Part shown: positions 1 through 8,112 of the stretch, one piece after another
Layout: each line of letters begins with the position of its first letter
How positions within the stretch are numbered: the stretch's first letter is position 1
Assembly: GCA_025453925.1 (NCBI GenBank)
Contig: JALOPK010000014.1
Location: forward strand, 1-21,198
DNA from: Candidatus Eiseniibacteriota bacterium
Lineage (GTDB): Bacteria > JAFGKV01
Length of the DNA stretch: 21,198 bases
Reading direction: 5' to 3'
Notes under the pieces: model-generated
Told to the model about the DNA's origin: nothing
Database searches by the model: none
Seen by the model: only the letters and a program-made list of their open reading frames with translations
Made by a program: the position numbers and the translations under genes

Positions 1-2343
1 AGCCGCCTCATTCTCGGTGACAGCTCCTACGCGGCGTCCCAGTGGATCTTCGACACCTATGCGTCCTGGGGGTATGAGGCCCGATTCGACAGCTTCTACA
101 TCCCCGAGGCGGTCATGGGAGATTGGCCGGGCATCGGCTGGGAGCGCAACGTGATCGCCCCCAAGGAGGGCACCAGCGGCGCCGACGCGCGGCTGGTGAT
201 CGGTGGACACTTCGACTCCATCGTCTGGTCGGACACCGCCGTGGCCCGCATCGACGCGCCGGGCGCCGATGACAATGCCACGGGCATCGCGGGCGCCATG
301 GAAGCCGCGCGGGTGCTGCGGGACTTCCCCATGGAGAAGGACGTGGACTTCGCGGGGTGGGGAGCCGAGGAAATCGGCCTCATCGGCAGTGTGGTCTATG
401 CCTTCACAGCCGATCAGCAGGGCGATGCCATCGAGGGCATGATCAACATGGACATGATCGGCTACATGGACGATTCACGGCTGGACTGCATCATCCAGTA
501 CGCGGCCTCTCCGGCGCTCTGGTTCGCCGAGCTCTACCGCCAGGCGTCCCAGACCTACGTGCCGTCTCTCACTGTCACGCCGACCATCGCATCAGGCGGA
601 TCCGACTGGTATCCGTTCGCGTATGTGGGCTACCCGGCGGTAGGTGCGGCCGAACAGGACCGCACGAACTTCAACCCGCACTACCATGACCCGTCGGATC
701 GCATTGAGACGTTGACTCCTGAGCTCTACACCGCGATCACCAAGGCGTCCCTGGCGACGCTCGTGATTCTCGGGGTGTGCCCCGGCCCGGTGCTCGACGT
801 GCGCGCCCAGGATATGGGCGACGGCGAGACTGTCCTGGTGCAGTGGTCGCCCAGCGGCGAGCCTGACATTGCCGGGTACTGGGCGTGGTGGGGCGTCACG
901 AGCCAGACGTACACCGACTCGGCCCTGATCAGCGGTGCGGCCAGTGCGTCATATCTCCTGAGCGGCCTCACGGCAGACACGCCGTACTACTTCGTCGTCC
1001 GGGCCATGGATACCGAGGGGCACCAGAGCTACCGCGCCACCGAGGTCGTCACCGTACCGCGGGAAGTGCCCCAGGCCCCTTCGGGCGTAGCGGCGACCCC
1101 GATTGCAGGCGGCATTCGGATCGACTGGTTCCCGAACGGGGAGGCCGACATCGCGGGATACCGGGTGCATCGGCGCATCAACGCCGGTGACTATGACCTC
1201 CTGGCCGATCTCCTCCCTGACACCAGCTTCGTCGATCCCGGTCTCTCCGGTGCAAACCAGTACTACTACCGCGTGGAGGCCGTGGATGGCGCCGGTCACG
1301 TCAGTGCCCCCAGCGATAATGCGTATGGACGACCCATGACCCTGGACCAGGGCATTCTGGTCGTGGACGAGACCCGCAACTACACCAGCCCCCCGGACAG
1401 CGTCCAGGATGCCTTCTATCGCGCCGCCCTGGAAGGATTCAGGTTTACCGAGTTCGAGTATGGATCGCCGGCCGAAGCGCCCGTGCTCTCCGATTTCGCC
1501 CCCTACTCTACGGTACTCTGGCATGCCGACGACTTCGCCCAGTTCCTCGCGGCCGGCCACGTGCCCGAACTTGAGGCCTATCTCGACGCGGGCGGCAACC
1601 TGTGGTTCACGGGGTGGAAGGCAACGGCGGATCTGAGCGGATCCTCCACCTATCCAATGACCTTCGAGGCCGGGTCGTTCATGTATGACTACATGGGCGT
1701 GGAACGGGTAGAGCTGTCAGGCATGGCCGACTCGCTGGTCGGAGTCACGGGGGAAGGCGGCTATCCCGACCTGACGGTTGACCCCGCGGCCATTCCCACC
1801 CCCGCGTGGGGGTCGACGCTCCGATACGTGGAGTCATGGACTCCAGTCCCATCTGCGGAGGTGGTCTACCGGGCGGACATGACGGACGACGGCAGCGCCT
1901 TCGACGGAGCCGTATGTGGTGTCCGAAGGCTGAACGACAGCCCTCGGGTCGTGTTCTTCGGCTTCCCGCTGTCCTTCATGGAGCCTGACGGAGCCCGGCA
2001 AGTCGCCCGGATCGTGCTTGCCGCCCTGGGCGAACCCCTGGAGGCCGACGACTCGCCGGTGATCGTAGCGACCCTCCAGGTCGAAGCATCGCCCAATCCC
2101 TTCCGCGGTACCACGACCATCTCCTTCGTCATCCCCGAGGCAGGGGCGGTCCAGGTCAGACTCTTCGACATGGCCGGCCACTTGGTGGTCACGCTCGTGG
2201 ATGAACGGGTGGCCGCAGGCAGCCATGTGGTAACCTGGGACGGCACCGACGCGGCGGGCAGTCCCGTGGGAAGCGGCGCCTACCTGTGCCGGTTTGAGGC
2301 GCCGGGAGGTCAATCGATCCGAAGGCTTCTCCTGGTTCGCTGA
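1..2343 (+). CDS. Secreted M28 zinc aminopeptidase with FnIII repeats and FlgD-like C-terminal domain (5' partial)
   Basis: The reading frame is open from base 1, so the start and any signal peptide lie outside the window; 780 residues are visible. The M28 metallopeptidase core occupies about visible residues 60-250. The family's co-catalytic zinc ligands and catalytic acid are all present: H70 (GGHFDS), D91 (GADDNATG), the E123-E124 pair (WGAEEIG), D151 (INMDMIGY) and H229 (HYHDPSD). Two fibronectin type III repeats follow at about 260-355 and 358-450, then an unassigned alpha/beta region at about 455-690. The end is a FlgD-type Ig/sorting domain at about 695-780, with SPNPFRGTTTISF, RLFDMAGHLV and GSGAYLCRF. 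The protein probably removes N-terminal amino acids from peptides outside the cell or at its surface. C-terminal domains of this kind are common on secreted proteins of FCB-type bacteria. A hairpin with a T-rich tail lies just after the stop. Confidence 0.9.
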   Translation, partial: SRLILGDSSYAASQWIFDTYASWGYEARFDSFYIPEAVMGDWPGIGWERNVIAPKEGTSGADARLVIGGHFDSIVWSDTAVARIDAPGADDNATGIAGAMEAARVLRDFPMEKDVDFAGWGAEEIGLIGSVVYAFTADQQGDAIEGMINMDMIGYMDDSRLDCIIQYAASPALWFAELYRQASQTYVPSLTVTPTIASGGSDWYPFAYVGYPAVGAAEQDRTNFNPHYHDPSDRIETLTPELYTAITKASLATLVILGVCPGPVLDVRAQDMGDGETVLVQWSPSGEPDIAGYWAWWGVTSQTYTDSALISGAASASYLLSGLTADTPYYFVVRAMDTEGHQSYRATEVVTVPREVPQAPSGVAATPIAGGIRIDWFPNGEADIAGYRVHRRINAGDYDLLADLLPDTSFVDPGLSGANQYYYRVEAVDGAGHVSAPSDNAYGRPMTLDQGILVVDETRNYTSPPDSVQDAFYRAALEGFRFTEFEYGSPAEAPVLSDFAPYSTVLWHADDFAQFLAAGHVPELEAYLDAGGNLWFTGWKATADLSGSSTYPMTFEAGSFMYDYMGVERVELSGMADSLVGVTGEGGYPDLTVDPAAIPTPAWGSTLRYVESWTPVPSAEVVYRADMTDDGSAFDGAVCGVRRLNDSPRVVFFGFPLSFMEPDGARQVARIVLAALGEPLEADDSPVIVATLQVEASPNPFRGTTTISFVIPEAGAVQVRLFDMAGHLVVTLVDERVAAGSHVVTWDGTDAAGSPVGSGAYLCRFEAPGGQSIRRLLLVR

Positions 2344-2355
2344 TCGTGCCCTCGA

Positions 2356-2399
2356 CGGCGCAGCCGCGGAGCTTGACCCCTCGGCTGCGCCGGTGTTTT
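2356..2399 (+). terminator. Probable rho-independent terminator after the M28 peptidase gene
   Basis: An 11-bp perfect stem (CGGCGCAGCCG at 2356-2366 with its complement at 2382-2392) encloses a 15-base loop and is followed by GTGTTTT. It lies 12 bases after the peptidase stop and before the ribosome site of the next gene. The T tract is short, so termination may be partial. Confidence 0.6.
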
Positions 2400-2441
2400 G
2401 TGCCGCTCGACATCCCTCCCTTTCATCCCCGCCCCCGACAT

Positions 2442-2446
2442 GGAGG
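2442..2446 (+). promoter_or_regulatory. Ribosome binding site fixing the start of the M23 gene
   Basis: GGAGG lies 7 bases before the ATG at 2454. It selects that ATG over the in-frame GTG at 2346, which lies before the terminator hairpin and would put unrelated residues ahead of a good lipoprotein signal. Confidence 0.75.
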
Positions 2447-2453
2447 AACCCCC

Positions 2454-3830
2454 ATGCCGTGGATCACGCGTCGCGCCCTCCGGCTTTGCTGTGACACCGC
2501 ACTCCTGGCGATGCTGAGCGGCTCGCTGGCATGCATCGTGATCCTGACCGGATGCACCGCGAAGCCGGACCCGCAGCCGCTCCGTGACCGGGACCTCGCG
2601 CTCTATCTGGCGCGGCTCATCGATGAGCACACGGTACACCGCATCGTTGCTGACACGCTGCGCACCGGCGACACCCTGCTCCGGCGCCTGGTGGCCCGGG
2701 GCCTTCCACACCGCGCCTCCCTGGAGATGGTCGAAGCCTCCCGCGGCGTTGACTACCTCGCGCGGTCGTACCCCGGGGAGACATACGAGGTCAGACTGGA
2801 TGGGGAAGGAAACCCCTCGGAACTACGCTATCGCAGGAATGACGGCCGCGTGGTAGTCATCGAGGACAGCGGGGGATCCTTCAGCAGCCGGGTGGAAGTG
2901 CCCGAAGTCACCACGGTGGTGCGCGCGGCGACGGGAGTGGTCGAGCAGTCGCTCTACCAGGCGTTCACGGACTGCGGGCTCTCCCCGGAACTCGTACTCC
3001 AGTTCGCCGATGTCTTTGCGTGGACCTTCGATTTCCTCACGGAGTGCCGTGTCGGCGACGAGTTCGGCCTCGTGTTCTCCGAACGCGACAATCCCCCGCG
3101 GGTGACGCTGCTCGGCGCGTCATATCGCCAGGCCGCCCGGCAGCTTGTGGCCGTCGGCGTGCAGAACCCGGACGGAGGGCTGGAGTACTTCGCTCCTGAC
3201 GGGTCATCTCTCCACGCCTCGTTTCTCCGCTCACCCCTCAACTACCGGCGCATCACCTCCGGCTTCTCCTTCGGCCGTCTCCACCCGGTGTTCAAGGTGC
3301 GTCGGCCCCACCTCGGCGTGGATTATGCCGCACCCGCCGGCACGCCGGTGGTGGCGGTGGCGGATGGCGCGATTGCCTTCGCCGGCCGGAAGGGCGGATT
3401 CGGGAACTACGTCGAGATCAAGCACGCGGGCGGATGTGTCACGACGTACGGTCACCTGCGCGGAATGGCCAAGGGCGTCACGCGCGGCAGCCGCGTGGAA
3501 CAAGGCCAGGTTATCGGATACGTCGGCGCCACGGGCGTCGCCACCGGTCCACACCTTGACTACCGTGTCATCGTGCAGGGTCGCCACGTGAACCCTCTCA
3601 GATTCGAACCTCCGCGCGGGCCTGCATTGGACCAGAGCCGGCTGCCCGAGCTTCGCCTGCGCACGTTGCTGGTCGAGAGCGCGCTGGCCCACGCTGACTC
3701 CAGCGTGATCGCCGCCGTCGGTGTCCCGGCGCAGCTTCTGTGCGCCGAGGCATGCCCGGATACCGCAGGGGTGCCGTCCCTGCCGGAATTCAACCACTCC
3801 CACCGAGACCTGGTCCGCGCGAACTTCTGA
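2454..3830 (+). CDS. MepM/YebA-like M23 peptidoglycan endopeptidase lipoprotein
   Basis: The 458-residue protein begins with a lipoprotein signal: basic residues, a hydrophobic stretch, and lipobox LTGC with C34 as the probable lipidated cysteine. Residues about 60-260 resemble the OapA/Csd3-type N-terminal region of MepM-like proteins. The M23 (LytM) domain covers about 270-380, with H286 and D290 (HLGVD), H334 (YGHL) and H367. The usual HLH motif reads HLD here (TGPHLDYRV), so D369 replaces the third zinc ligand; aspartate can bind zinc, and the rest of the site is intact. The family cleaves peptide cross-links in murein to allow wall growth, so this one is probably periplasmic and anchored by its lipid. 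The upstream hairpin suggests it has its own promoter, but I could not pick one out. Confidence 0.88.
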   Translation: MPWITRRALRLCCDTALLAMLSGSLACIVILTGCTAKPDPQPLRDRDLALYLARLIDEHTVHRIVADTLRTGDTLLRRLVARGLPHRASLEMVEASRGVDYLARSYPGETYEVRLDGEGNPSELRYRRNDGRVVVIEDSGGSFSSRVEVPEVTTVVRAATGVVEQSLYQAFTDCGLSPELVLQFADVFAWTFDFLTECRVGDEFGLVFSERDNPPRVTLLGASYRQAARQLVAVGVQNPDGGLEYFAPDGSSLHASFLRSPLNYRRITSGFSFGRLHPVFKVRRPHLGVDYAAPAGTPVVAVADGAIAFAGRKGGFGNYVEIKHAGGCVTTYGHLRGMAKGVTRGSRVEQGQVIGYVGATGVATGPHLDYRVIVQGRHVNPLRFEPPRGPALDQSRLPELRLRTLLVESALAHADSSVIAAVGVPAQLLCAEACPDTAGVPSLPEFNHSHRDLVRANF

Positions 3831-3872
3831 TCCCCGCGGCCGACTCGGGCCGGAGTCTAAGAAGACCGGGGA
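3831..3872 (+). other. Imperfect stem-loop after the M23 gene
   Basis: TCCCCG (3831-3836) can pair with CGGGGA (3867-3872), enclosing a second small hairpin, GACTC (3842-3846) with GAGTC (3853-3857). No T run follows, so it is at best a weak or rho-assisted terminator. The rest of the gap to 4022 holds no gene. It contains an A/T-richer patch at about 3893-3925 that could hold the promoter of the polyphosphate block, but no convincing -35/-10 pair is visible. Confidence 0.3.
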
Positions 3873-4022
3873 GTTGCCTGGAGACCGGTCGAATATGAGA
3901 TTATGACGGTGTCCTGTATCTTGATAATCGACCTGATCCACCTCCGCTCCCTGTGCACGCCTCCCGCATGTCCCTGACATGCGCCCCCGTGCGAAGCGGT
4001 CATCCCTGCCGGGTTGTGCCCC

Positions 4023-5927
4023 ATGAACGCCGTCGACAACGGAATCAAGCTCGAGATCGAGGCGAAGTTCGCCATTCCCGGCGAGCAGGTCCTGCGGCGG
4101 CTTCGGGCGGTGCCGACCCTGGCAGGGATGCGTCTGGGCCGGGCCGCGACTGTTGTCGTCATCGACACCTATCTTGATACCGAGACCGGTGCCGTCTCGG
4201 CCGGTAGCTACGCCTGGCGACGACGGGCACAGGGAGGCCGGATCACTACCACCCTGAAGCGCCTGATGCCCGCCGCCGATGGGGTTCACCGGAGGGAAGA
4301 GCTCGAGGTCGAGGCCGATGGCCATCCTTCCACCTGGCCCGAGGGGGTTACCCGAGACTGCGCCCTTCGCCTGGTGGGTGATGCGCCGCTCCTCCCCCTG
4401 GCGACAGTTTCGCAGCAGCGCTCGGTGCGGACGATTCGCTCCGGCCCGCGTCTCGTGGCGATGCTGAGCCTGGATACCGTGAACGCCCAATCAGGGAATC
4501 GCGTCGAGATGTACCGGCAAGCTGAAGTCGAATTGGCAAAAGACGGCACGGATGATGATATGGCCGCACTGGTTGCCGTTCTAAGAGATGAATGGAAACT
4601 TCCGGCGGAAACCCGATCGAAACTCGAACGGGCCGTGGCGCTTCTGCCTGTTGCGTTTCTCGACGACGGCGAACGCGCGGCATGTCGGATGCTGGCGGCA
4701 CGGAACGACCTCCACGGCCGCCGCGCCAGGGCCCTGCTCGCGATGGACGCCGGCGAGACCCAGGCTGCCGCCGGGCGGGCGGCGGGCATGTCGGAGCGCA
4801 GAGTGCGGTATTGGCGCGGGGCGTTTCGAACCAGGCGGCTCCAGGTCTTCCCGCGCCGCCTCCTCCCGTCTGAATCCTCCGTCCTGCCCCCCCGCCCCGC
4901 ACGCCACGCCGTCTTGCCCGCGCTCGCGTCGGACGCGGTGAGACTGACCCCGGCAACGCCCATGGCGGAGGCCGCCTGCCGCACGCTGGCCCGGCAGTTC
5001 AGCCGCATGCTTTCCCATGAACCCGGCACCCGTGCCGGCGAGGATCCCGAGGAGCTCCACGACATGCGCGTTGCCACTCGCCGGATGCGCGCCGCGCTTG
5101 ATATCTTCGCCGGCGCGTTGGAACCCTCCCGCGTGAGGCCCGTTCGCAAAGGTCTCCGCCGCGTGGGGCGCGCGCTGGGCGCGGTGCGCGATCTCGATGT
5201 GTTCTGGCTGAAGACGGCGCGCTATCTTGACGACTTGCCGCCTGACCGCAGCGGCGAGCTCGAACCGCTCCGGGCGGCCTGGTCGGCCGAACGGGAAGCG
5301 GCGCGGCAACGCTTGCTCGATCATCTGGACGGGCCGCGGCACGCACGATTTCTCGCCGCGTGCGAGGAGTTCCTGCAGAGGCCGGACATGTCGGCCCGCC
5401 CGCCTTGGGCTCCCGACGGATCTCCTGTTCCTCGTCGCGTCGGCCACGTGCTCCCCGCCATTGTCTATGCCCGGGTGGCCGCGGTGCGGGCGTTCGACGA
5501 GTGGGTCGGCGACTCCGGCGTGCCCCTGCCGCGCCTGCACCGTTTGCGCATCGCCGCCAAGGCCCTGCGGTACACTATCGAGTTTTTCCAGGAGTTGCTC
5601 GGCCCCGAGGCCGCTTCCGTGGTCGATGAGATGAAGGACCTGCAGGATCACCTGGGCGAACTCCAGGACACGGTAGTCGCCATGACCGTGCTCCGGGATT
5701 TCCTTACCTGGGGCACGTGGCGCCACGAGGAGGATGCGCGAGTGCCGCCGGACCCCGTACTTGCCCCGGGCGTCGCCACGTATCTGGCGGTGCGGCAGCG
5801 TGAGCTTGCCGCGCTGCTGGAAACCTTCACGAAGCGCTGGCGCGAGATTCAAAGATCCGATTTCGTCGCCCGCATCGCCGCAGCCTTAGCCTTTGTCGAA
5901 CGAGGAGAACCGGATGCCGCGGTCTAA
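4023..5927 (+). CDS. CYTH-HTH-CHAD domain protein (polyphosphate-associated)
   Basis: The 634-residue protein has three parts. The CYTH domain (about 8-205) carries the family signature ExExK as E11, E13 and K15, followed by basic/acidic tunnel strands (YAWRRRAQ, TTTLKRL, REELEVEAD). CYTH enzymes act on triphosphate-bearing substrates, including inorganic triphosphate. A basic homeodomain-like helix-turn-helix segment (about 212-275; AAGMSERRVRYWRGAF) comes next. The CHAD domain (about 312-600) has the conserved histidine and basic helices (LHDMRVATRRMRAALD, RVGRALGAVRDLDVF, HRLRIAAKALRYTIEFF). CHAD domains are known polyphosphate-binding helical bundles. The ATG at 4023 was chosen over a TTG at 4014; neither has a clear ribosome site. 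The stop overlaps ppk by 14 bases, so the two are probably coupled. Likely roles are tripolyphosphate hydrolysis with polyphosphate docking; whether the HTH binds DNA is unknown. Confidence 0.9.
   Translation: MNAVDNGIKLEIEAKFAIPGEQVLRRLRAVPTLAGMRLGRAATVVVIDTYLDTETGAVSAGSYAWRRRAQGGRITTTLKRLMPAADGVHRREELEVEADGHPSTWPEGVTRDCALRLVGDAPLLPLATVSQQRSVRTIRSGPRLVAMLSLDTVNAQSGNRVEMYRQAEVELAKDGTDDDMAALVAVLRDEWKLPAETRSKLERAVALLPVAFLDDGERAACRMLAARNDLHGRRARALLAMDAGETQAAAGRAAGMSERRVRYWRGAFRTRRLQVFPRRLLPSESSVLPPRPARHAVLPALASDAVRLTPATPMAEAACRTLARQFSRMLSHEPGTRAGEDPEELHDMRVATRRMRAALDIFAGALEPSRVRPVRKGLRRVGRALGAVRDLDVFWLKTARYLDDLPPDRSGELEPLRAAWSAEREAARQRLLDHLDGPRHARFLAACEEFLQRPDMSARPPWAPDGSPVPRRVGHVLPAIVYARVAAVRAFDEWVGDSGVPLPRLHRLRIAAKALRYTIEFFQELLGPEAASVVDEMKDLQDHLGELQDTVVAMTVLRDFLTWGTWRHEEDARVPPDPVLAPGVATYLAVRQRELAALLETFTKRWREIQRSDFVARIAAALAFVERGEPDAAV
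5902..5907 (+). promoter_or_regulatory. Ribosome binding site of ppk inside the CHAD gene
   Basis: GAGGAG ends 6 bases before the ATG at 5914 and lies within the last codons of the upstream gene. It supports the ATG over the in-frame TTG at 5893 and means ppk translation is probably coupled to that of the CYTH-CHAD gene. Confidence 0.75.
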
Positions 5928-8112
5928 GCGTCGGGCTACCACTCGCCACGCCGGTGCGAAGGAGAAAGGGCCATCGACTGCCCCGCTGCGGGCCCGCATT
6001 CCCGGCCCTCTGCCGGATCTCGATGACCCGAACCTCTACATCAACCGCGAGTTGAGCTGGCTCCAGTTCAACCACCGCGTGCTGGAGGAATCCCTTGACG
6101 CGCGTCACCCGCTGCTGGAGCGGGTGAAGTTCCTCGCGATCTTCGCCAACAATCTGGACGAGTTCTTCATGATCCGTGTGGCGGGTCTGCGATGGCAGCT
6201 TGCGGCGGGGACGCAGGAACGATCCTCGGACGGCATGACGCCGGAGCAGCAGCTCGCGGCCATCCGCCGGGAGGTGCTGCCGGAGGTCGCAACGGCCACT
6301 GAACACTGGCACGCCACGCTCCTGCCGCTGCTCAGGGAGACCGGCATCCGTATCCTCGACTACTCGGATCTGAAGCGCAATCAGCGGCGCCTGCTGCGGG
6401 AGTACTTCGAGCGGGAGCTGTTCCCCGCGCTGACGCCCCTGGCCTTCGACCCGGGCCACCCGTTCCCCCATATCTCCAACCTGAGCATGAACCTGGCCGT
6501 GGTCGTCCGTGATCCGCGGGAGGGGGAGCGGTTCGCCCGGATCAAGGTGCCCGACACGTTCCCCAGGCTCCTGCGTATTCCCAGCGAGGAGGCCTCCGCG
6601 GGATACGGCAGCCTGGGAGTGGCCCGGGCCGCCTCCAACCGTTTCGTCTGGACCGAGCAGGTGGTGGCGGCAAATCTCGACATGCTGTTCCCGGGGCTGG
6701 AGGTCGCGGCGGCCCACCCGTTTCGGGTCACCCGTGACGCCGACCTGGAAATCGAGGAGGACGAGGCGGCCGATCTGCTGGCGGCGGTGGAGCATGGCGT
6801 CGGGATGCGCCACTTCGGTTCGCCCGTCCGCCTGGAGGTGGACGGCGGGACCCCGGATCGCATCCGCGACATTCTTTCGTTGAACCTCGGCCTCGCGCCG
6901 TACCAGGTCTACGCGATGCCCGCCCCCATGGGTCTGGCGGACCTGATGCAGCTTGCGTCCATCGACCGGCCCGACCTGAAGGACGCGCCGTTCGTGGCTT
7001 CGACGCCGCCGGCGCTCCAGTCGGACCCGTTCGCCGCCATCCGGCATGGCCCGGTGTTCCTGTACCATCCGTACGACAGTTTTGCTCCGGTGGTCGATTT
7101 CCTCAATGTCGCCGCCCGCGATCCGTCGGTCATCGCGATCAAACAGGTACTCTACCGGGTTGGCAAGAACTCGCCGGTCGTCGCGGCATTGATGGAGGCC
7201 AGGGACCAGGGCAAGCAAGTGGCGGTTCTGGTGGAGCTGAAGGCGCGGTTCGACGAGGAGCACAACATCGAATGGGCCCGGGCCTTGGAGCATGCGGGCA
7301 TCCACGTGGTCTACGGCCTGGTGGGGCTCAAGACCCACGCCAAGCTGTGCCTGGTGGTACGGCGGGAAGCAGACGGAATCGTGCGGTACGTGCACCTGGG
7401 CACTGGAAACTACAACGAGTCCACCGCCCGCGTCTACAGCGACATGGGGTACTTCACCAGCGACCCGGATGTGGGCGCTGACGCATCGGACCTGTTCAAC
7501 GCCCTCACGGGCTATTCAAGGAACGATACCTACCGCACGTTGATCGTCGCGCCCGGCCGCATGCGCGACGAGATCATCACCAGGATCGACCGGGAGCGTG
7601 AACGGCATATGGCTTATGGCGATGGCCGCATCGCGTTCAAGCTGAACGGTTTGGTCGACAAGGAGTGCATTCAGGCCCTGTACCGTGCATCCCACGCGGG
7701 TGTGCCGATTGACCTGCAGGTCCGCAGCATCTGCTGCCTGCGGCCCGGCGTCCCCGGCGTCAGCGACACCATCCGGGTCACGTCGGTGGTGGGACGGTTC
7801 CTGGAGCATGCGAGGATCTTCTACTTCCATAACGGCGGCGACGAGGAGGTCCTGCTGGGCAGCGCCGACCTCATGCCTCGGAATCTCTATCGTCGTGTCG
7901 AAGTGGTGTTTCCGGTGCGAGACGCCCACCTGAAGACGCGGATACGCGAGATCCTGGAGGTGCATCTGGGGGATACCGCTCAGGCCCGGCGTCTCATGCC
8001 GGACGGCGCCTACGAACGATGCCAGCCCCCGTCCGGCGAGGCGCCGTCGGACTCGCAGGCGTGGATGGTCGCCCATCGCGGCTCCTGGCACCAGGGGACG
8101 GGATCTCCGTGA
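5914..8112 (+). CDS. ppk: Polyphosphate kinase 1
   Basis: The 732-residue protein matches Ppk1 end to end. It has the N-terminal motif YINRELSWLQFNHRVLEE, the helix FLAIFANNLDEFFMIRVAGL, and both phospholipase-D-like catalytic halves. H475 (KTHAKL) corresponds to the phosphorylated histidine of E. coli (H435). H632 (LEHARIF) corresponds to H592, with exactly the same 157-residue spacing. Other conserved stretches are GTGNYNESTARVYSDMGYF, LNGLVDKECI and GSADLMPRNLYRRVE. The enzyme reversibly moves the gamma-phosphate of ATP onto inorganic polyphosphate. It overlaps the CYTH-CHAD gene upstream by 14 bases and the HD-fusion gene downstream by 4 bases (GTGA), the arrangement expected for a polyphosphate operon. 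A 21-residue acidic/serine tail past the core is not conserved. Confidence 0.97.
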   Translation: MPRSKRRATTRHAGAKEKGPSTAPLRARIPGPLPDLDDPNLYINRELSWLQFNHRVLEESLDARHPLLERVKFLAIFANNLDEFFMIRVAGLRWQLAAGTQERSSDGMTPEQQLAAIRREVLPEVATATEHWHATLLPLLRETGIRILDYSDLKRNQRRLLREYFERELFPALTPLAFDPGHPFPHISNLSMNLAVVVRDPREGERFARIKVPDTFPRLLRIPSEEASAGYGSLGVARAASNRFVWTEQVVAANLDMLFPGLEVAAAHPFRVTRDADLEIEEDEAADLLAAVEHGVGMRHFGSPVRLEVDGGTPDRIRDILSLNLGLAPYQVYAMPAPMGLADLMQLASIDRPDLKDAPFVASTPPALQSDPFAAIRHGPVFLYHPYDSFAPVVDFLNVAARDPSVIAIKQVLYRVGKNSPVVAALMEARDQGKQVAVLVELKARFDEEHNIEWARALEHAGIHVVYGLVGLKTHAKLCLVVRREADGIVRYVHLGTGNYNESTARVYSDMGYFTSDPDVGADASDLFNALTGYSRNDTYRTLIVAPGRMRDEIITRIDRERERHMAYGDGRIAFKLNGLVDKECIQALYRASHAGVPIDLQVRSICCLRPGVPGVSDTIRVTSVVGRFLEHARIFYFHNGGDEEVLLGSADLMPRNLYRRVEVVFPVRDAHLKTRIREILEVHLGDTAQARRLMPDGAYERCQPPSGEAPSDSQAWMVAHRGSWHQGTGSP

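Noticed and set aside
3231-4490. 419-codon minus-strand open frame between the M23 and CYTH genes
   Set aside because: Antisense to both real genes and biased in composition; not supported.
5827-7395. 522-codon minus-strand open frame across ppk
   Set aside because: Exactly antisense to conserved Ppk1 sequence, with no domain similarity or ribosome site; a by-product of high GC content.
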